Positions 59,210 to 64,000 of a stretch of 64,000 nt of DNA are shown one piece after another. Position 1 is the first letter of the stretch, and the number at the start of each line of letters is the position of its first letter. Both the position numbers and the translations under genes were made by a program. The DNA comes from Cheiracanthium punctorium. Taxonomy: Eukaryota; Arthropoda; Arachnida; Araneae; Cheiracanthiidae. A model generated the notes under the pieces. That model was not told the DNA's origin. It saw nothing but the letters and a program-made list of their open reading frames with translations, and searched no databases. The DNA is taken from the NCBI GenBank assembly GCA_038373885.1, contig JAWZYV010014440.1:1025001-1089000 (forward strand), given 5' to 3'.

Positions 59210-62145
59210 ATTAGTATACGATGAATTTATTGTAATACGGTGATTAATTGCACTTTATACAGTTTTCTAAAGCAGCTCAACACAATTCAATACCAATGTA
59301 ATAGTTTCTTTCCATAAATAAACTTTGATTGAATGGATAAATCTAGAGTTTAAGCATAATTTGATAAGAAATAATGAATGCATTTAATGTTTCTGATGAT
59401 AATAGAGCTAAATAAAAATACAGACGAAGACAATTTACTAACAACTTGACTATTAATGCTTTTCCTTAAAAAAAGTGTGTACTTTTTTTTTTTTTTTTTT
59501 GCAACGAGTGCATAACTAACAAACTATCCTATCCGTGCATCATATGTGTAGAAAATGTTATCTTGTGCATGAATCCTTTTTTTTCTAAATTTATTTCAGT
59601 CATTACTTTAATTAGTTATTAAATTGATTAAATTTTGTATATTTTCATTCAGTTTCAAAGAGAAAATTCTAATTTTAATATTTTAAAACTTTTATTTGGG
59701 AACAACAACAACAGAAAAGCCAAGTATTTTAATATCTTAGGCATACATAGGAAAACGTTAAAGAACAAAACTTGTTATTCCATTCTTTTAAGCAAAGTAG
59801 AAACTTTTTAGAATATACACCATTCCAGTTTTTATGACTCTCGTTTCCTCCGCAAGTACACATTACTATCCTTGCAATTTTTACTGCTTTTCCTTCCCTG
59901 GGTTATCTTTCTGAAGATGGCCAGGTAAAATTCGGACGCTTTTACTCAGGTCTTCGAAAAAAATAGGTTTTTTTTTTAAGCGCGTTACTCTATTTAATTT
60001 CTGTGGGAATTTTTTTTTTTCGAATTCTTCCGTTGACAAAACAATTTCAGTCCAAAATTCTTGAATTTGTAATAATATTTCATCTTCTCTGTTAGAAATT
60101 TCTTCCTGGAAAGAAGCGCACTTTCAAATAAATACAAGTAGAATAAATATGAATAAAAGAATTTTTTTATAATATTGGACTTAAAAAAAATATGAGCTTA
60201 TGCGCATCGCATAAATTTAAAATAATAATAATAAATAAATAAATAAGTAAAATTGATCTCACAAGAAAATAATGTCTACAGATAGAGAATTTAAATGACC
60301 AAGAACTGTTGAAAAGAAATTTAAAAACTTTTTATTTTAAAAGTTGTTTTGCTTTTGAAACTTTTTTTACAAATAAAAAAAAAGGTAGACAAAGAACTGC
60401 TTCCTTATCTAACATTAATCTCAAGAGGCATCTATTTTTATGTTTTAGTTTATTTACTTTTAAATTTCCTTACAAGACGTAAAAAAAGCCTCTAGAGTTT
60501 TAAATAAAATATATTATGAATTTATTGGTAGCCTCACTACAAAGCTTACCAAAAATCAGTAAAACATGTTTCATATATTTGTTATTATTATTACATAAAA
60601 TAATATCCAGTTTTGTGCTGTTTCTGAATGCTGTCCAAATAATATCCACTTTAATAACTTTCCTGTGTAATGTTTAGTCAAAACTTTTCGCTGCAAAATT
60701 TGACGTTAAAGGAGTATTTTATTGATTTTATATCGATTCAATCCCTGCCCTTACAATGCGTGAGCGTAGTATGTGTGCTGTTTCAACTGAAAGATAGCGC
60801 TAGTTGAAAGGATATATATTTCTATTCGTCGAAATGTAAGTTAGGAATTTCAGTGGGTCCTTTTTTCATATGCAAAACAAAGGGAAAGGAATATGACTTC
60901 AAAATATTTTACTCTTAGGACAGACTTCCTTATGCAGGAAATAAATAGTCAGTTCTTAATTACATTTATTCTTCCCTCAAATAATGTATCTATTATTTTT
61001 TTAATCATAAGGATTCACATTTGATTTTTTAATTTTATTCAAGTTTCAGCATTATAAATATATATATATATATATTTTACTGAATATTAAAATGTTCTAA
61101 ATTTTGTTTTCACATTTACAAGTCCAGTTGTTAAAAGACTAAAGTAAGACAGCAGATTATAAGTGATGCTCAGCAAATTAAAAAAAAAAAAAAAATCCAC
61201 TCATCCGAAAAAGAATGTAGGAGAGTTGTAAATAAAGTAGTGACAACATCTTCCACCTTCTTCAGAAAATCTCGCATGCGAAAAAAGGATACAGGAGCAG
61301 TGCGGTGAAGCTGTTGTCTACATTTAGAAAGCATTATCTAGTCGATAGAATTAATATTGATTATGTTGAAAGAAGGCAATACAATTCATGTGAAATCTGT
61401 CTATGTGTATGTCATTTGAATGGTGTTAGTTAATACATAAAATTTTCGATAAAAGGTGCAATGATTATTTTAAGTTTATCAAACATTATGCTAGCTGAAG
61501 TACCCGTCTTTGAAGGGTTAGTATGTAATGAAGATTTCCTAAAATCCTGAATTTTGGTCAGCATTGTCAGAGTACAAAGAATCGATTTAGCATTTTGGCA
61601 AAAGTATAGAAAGCAGAGTTATGACTTCTGTGTACTGTTAAAAGAAAGTTAGAGTAAAAAGTGAAATCGTAATGGAAAAAACATTTTATTTTCAAAATTA
61701 ACGTTTTACTCTAATGGAATGTGTTTTTAAAGTTATTCCTAGCTGTAACTAAATTTCGTTTGATTCATTGTAGATTTTTTTAATATTATGCCTCAAAAAA
61801 TTTTTCACAATTTACACTAAACATACATAAGCAAGTAAACGTTAAAAAACTGGACGAAATTCGTTTTAGTTCAATAGCCAACAAATATATAACCTTCAAA
61901 GGCTTCAAAGTGATTCCTCACCATCACAGAAAAAAAAAAAAGCTTGCAAAGTTTTAAAATTTATTAAAATTTTTTTTAATTTCAACGTTTGATGTTATAG
62001 TCGCTTCTCATCAGGTTACAAAATATCATTGTATTCTCTTAAGCCGTTTTTAAGGGATGACAGAACAAGCATTTACGCGATTTTCACAAAGTCTCATCTA
62101 TGAAATAGTTTAAACAGTTTTGGCATCTGCAGTTTAAATGAATTT
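59210..62145. other. AT-rich intronic DNA, no gene seen
   Basis: Several homopolymer A/T runs (for example T-run near 59482-59499) and a (TA)n run near 61059-61074. No gene or element recognised. Confidence 0.45.
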
Positions 62146-62149
62146 ACCA

Positions 62150-62191
62150 AGTACTATAAAGCTTTATGCTTGCATTTCAATTTATTGATCG
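62150..62191 (+). repeat. 42-bp exact direct repeat, copy 1
   Basis: Starts agtactataaagctttatg and ends tttattgatcg. Identical to 63093..63134, 943 bp downstream. Flanks differ. Confidence 0.9.
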
Positions 62192-62259
62192 GAAAATAAC
62201 ATGATTATATATTTCATTCTATTCCACTCTCATTTTTCAGGGATGGAAAAACATTCATT

Positions 62260-62740
62260 CGGTTTGCCAGTTTTCTCGAAATCTTAAAATCTATAAAAAA
62301 ATTTTGAAGTACTTTGATACCCAAAATTTATGTGACCGACCATGTATGATGGAGCTAAATTTTATTTCATTTCCTGTAGTGCTTATGGACAAACAAATCT
62401 TTACACATTAATAATTGTAAAATCTTAAAATCTTTACCCACAAAAATTTTCAAAAAATCGAAGCCTATAGTTTAAGTTGAGTGATCCCCTATCATCCCCA
62501 TCTCCAAATTTCATTTCATTCGCTACAGTCATTTTTACGTGATGCGCGGGCAGAAAAAGCAGACAGAGCGACAGAATGACAAAATGATAGAACGTCAGAC
62601 AGACAATCTTTTATTTTACGGTCGTGCTGGGCTTCCGGGTGCTTCAAATCGTAAAATCTTTTCATTTCTAGTAATGTATAGACAAAAGTCTAATTTTATT
62701 TCTATAGATTTATATAGAAAGTTAGAGCAGATAAATTAAA
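62260..62740. repeat. Possible 3' part of an unclassified retroelement-like repeat
   Basis: aaatcttaaaatct occurs twice (about 62281 and 62423). A gtgatgcgcgggcagaaaaa stretch is followed by several cagacag/acagaatgac words at 62540-62610 and ttttattttacgg. In arthropod genomes such cagacagacagaatgac stretches before a tttatttta end are common in abundant repeats. I cannot assign the class. Confidence 0.35.
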
Positions 62741-63092
62741 GAAAACACTTTGCCACACTTCTTTTAATAGCTATAAATAAGCTGAGTAAAGTATTTTAAA
62801 CAAAAGAAAAAAAAATTAAAATCTCTATAATTAACTAATTACGAACGACAAAAGCATGTGTACTTGATGCAAGTAATTTACTATACATGTGAAGTAAATT
62901 TGAATTTATGTAAAATAATACCTATCAAAGTCGTTTAACACCTCAAAAGGCAAAAAGATTTACTTATTTTATATATATATATATATATATATTACAAAAT
63001 CTATGTTTTGATTTCAAAATACAATATTTTATAGAAATTGATCATTTTACAACAGCCTGACTATCAAAATTGCTATCAGATTTAGAACATTT

Positions 63093-63134
63093 AGTACTAT
63101 AAAGCTTTATGCTTGCATTTCAATTTATTGATCG
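63093..63134 (+). repeat. 42-bp exact direct repeat, copy 2
   Basis: Second copy of 62150..62191. Confidence 0.9.
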
Positions 63135-64000
63135 TAAAATTTTATCCATGAACTGAAAATGAAAGGATATGAAATGATCCCCTTATGCATTAAACGAGGC
63201 GATGAAAAATATAAATTCCTATCACCAAAACATTAACTTTATATTAAAAGAAAATGTCACATCTTAAATAACCCTCCCCCCCCCAAAAAAAAATAAAATA
63301 AAAAAATAAATAAAAAAGTAATCTCAGCAATTTTTTGAGTGAATCGCAGATTAATAATATTAAGCAAGAAAGAATGATGCAGAAGAATCCATATTGATGG
63401 ACCACTCTTGTTTTTTAACGAGCTCGGGCCAACATGAAAAGGAACGAGAAGAGTTGATTGCCCAGTCGGCACAGCGTAATTTCCGAAATCTCCAAATGAC
63501 ATTTATTGCAAAACTGAAAACGATTAAGAAATGATTTTAATGTTTTTCACCAGGGGAATCAAATTAGTTTCATGAACTAAATCGAAATTTTTGTACTCCC
63601 AAACAAAGGTTTATTCTACTTTTCGTTCGCATACCTAATTATATCTGAAAAATGATTGATTGAAACTAAGTAATAGTCACTATGTGCATTTGATTTGGAA
63701 AGAACTGATTTTTTCAATTTAATTTAGCTTAGCACTTTTATTCATGTTTATTAAGCGTGTACTTTTCAAAAATAATGTGAGTTCTATAACCTCCAATGGT
63801 TTTATTAAATGTTCACGAAATCTTACTTTATTTGAGTCAATATACTGTTAGTAAGGGCTCGAGAAACATTTCATGGTAGTCATTTAAAATAATTTTTAAA
63901 TGCAAAAATAAAATCATTCAAAAGAAAACAAAAGTACAATGTTATTAAAAATAAGCAGACATTTTAAAGAATTTCATATTTTAAAACATTAACATAAAAT
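63135..64000. other. AT-rich intronic DNA, no gene seen
   Basis: A C-run next to an A-run lies at about 63273-63290. Nothing else recognised. Confidence 0.45.

Larger units (their letters stand above)
46332..64000 (+). other. Start of the next ERG intron (runs out of the window)
   Basis: Begins with the gtgagtatg donor after the pore exon. I looked for the expected continuation ([21 protein letters not shown]-like S6 and C-linker) and saw no GC-rich coding block that could hold it before 64000. The intron is therefore longer than 17.6 kb unless the gene ends abnormally. Confidence 0.75.

Overview
This is a window of eukaryotic nuclear DNA, most likely from an arthropod. A chelicerate such as a spider is my best guess, but only at moderate confidence. 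The background is strongly AT-rich and almost free of long ORFs. It carries many tRNA-derived SINEs, short terminal-inverted-repeat elements and microsatellites, with very long introns. There is no operon structure, no ribosome-binding-site pattern and no prokaryotic gene.

The only host gene seen is a voltage-gated potassium channel of the ERG family (KCNH2 type, the family of Drosophila seizure), on the + strand. Two internal exons lie in the window. Exon A (11175..11582) encodes the pre-S1 segment through S3. Exon B (45935..46331) encodes S4, S5, the pore helix, the SVGFGN selectivity filter and the start of S6. They join in phase 0 with no residue missing, across a 34.4-kb intron. Exon B ends in phase 1 at a GTGAGT donor. 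The next exon (rest of S6, C-linker, cyclic-nucleotide-binding homology domain) is not in the remaining 17.7 kb. The N-terminal PAS exons are not in the first 11.2 kb. The exons are GC-rich, especially at third codon positions, in sharp contrast with the introns.

The rest is intron or flank filled with repeats. 1-11.2 kb: a GC-rich hairpin block, a foldback element, a TIR element of about 0.9 kb, and copy A of a composite tandem-repeat element. 11.6-45.9 kb (central intron): a relative of that composite element, five copies of a tRNA-like SINE family, a second SINE type with clear target-site duplications, a Tigger/pogo-like MITE, a near-identical 999-bp direct duplication, a 204-bp tandem duplication, a 721-bp foldback element, and a dense cluster of palindromic elements just before exon B. 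46.3-64 kb: another cluster of small inverted-repeat elements right after exon B, a 5'-truncated Jockey/CR1-type LINE reverse transcriptase (minus strand), and copy B of the composite element, inverted relative to copy A.

I do not see a new multi-gene system. The most unusual structure is the composite repeat. Three loci share an internal tandem unit of exactly 173 bp. The two full copies are inverted relative to each other about 49 kb apart, flank the central intron, and also contain modules rich in GGCGA/TCGCC inverted repeats. The 999-bp duplication is the strongest candidate for a very recent event or an assembly artefact.
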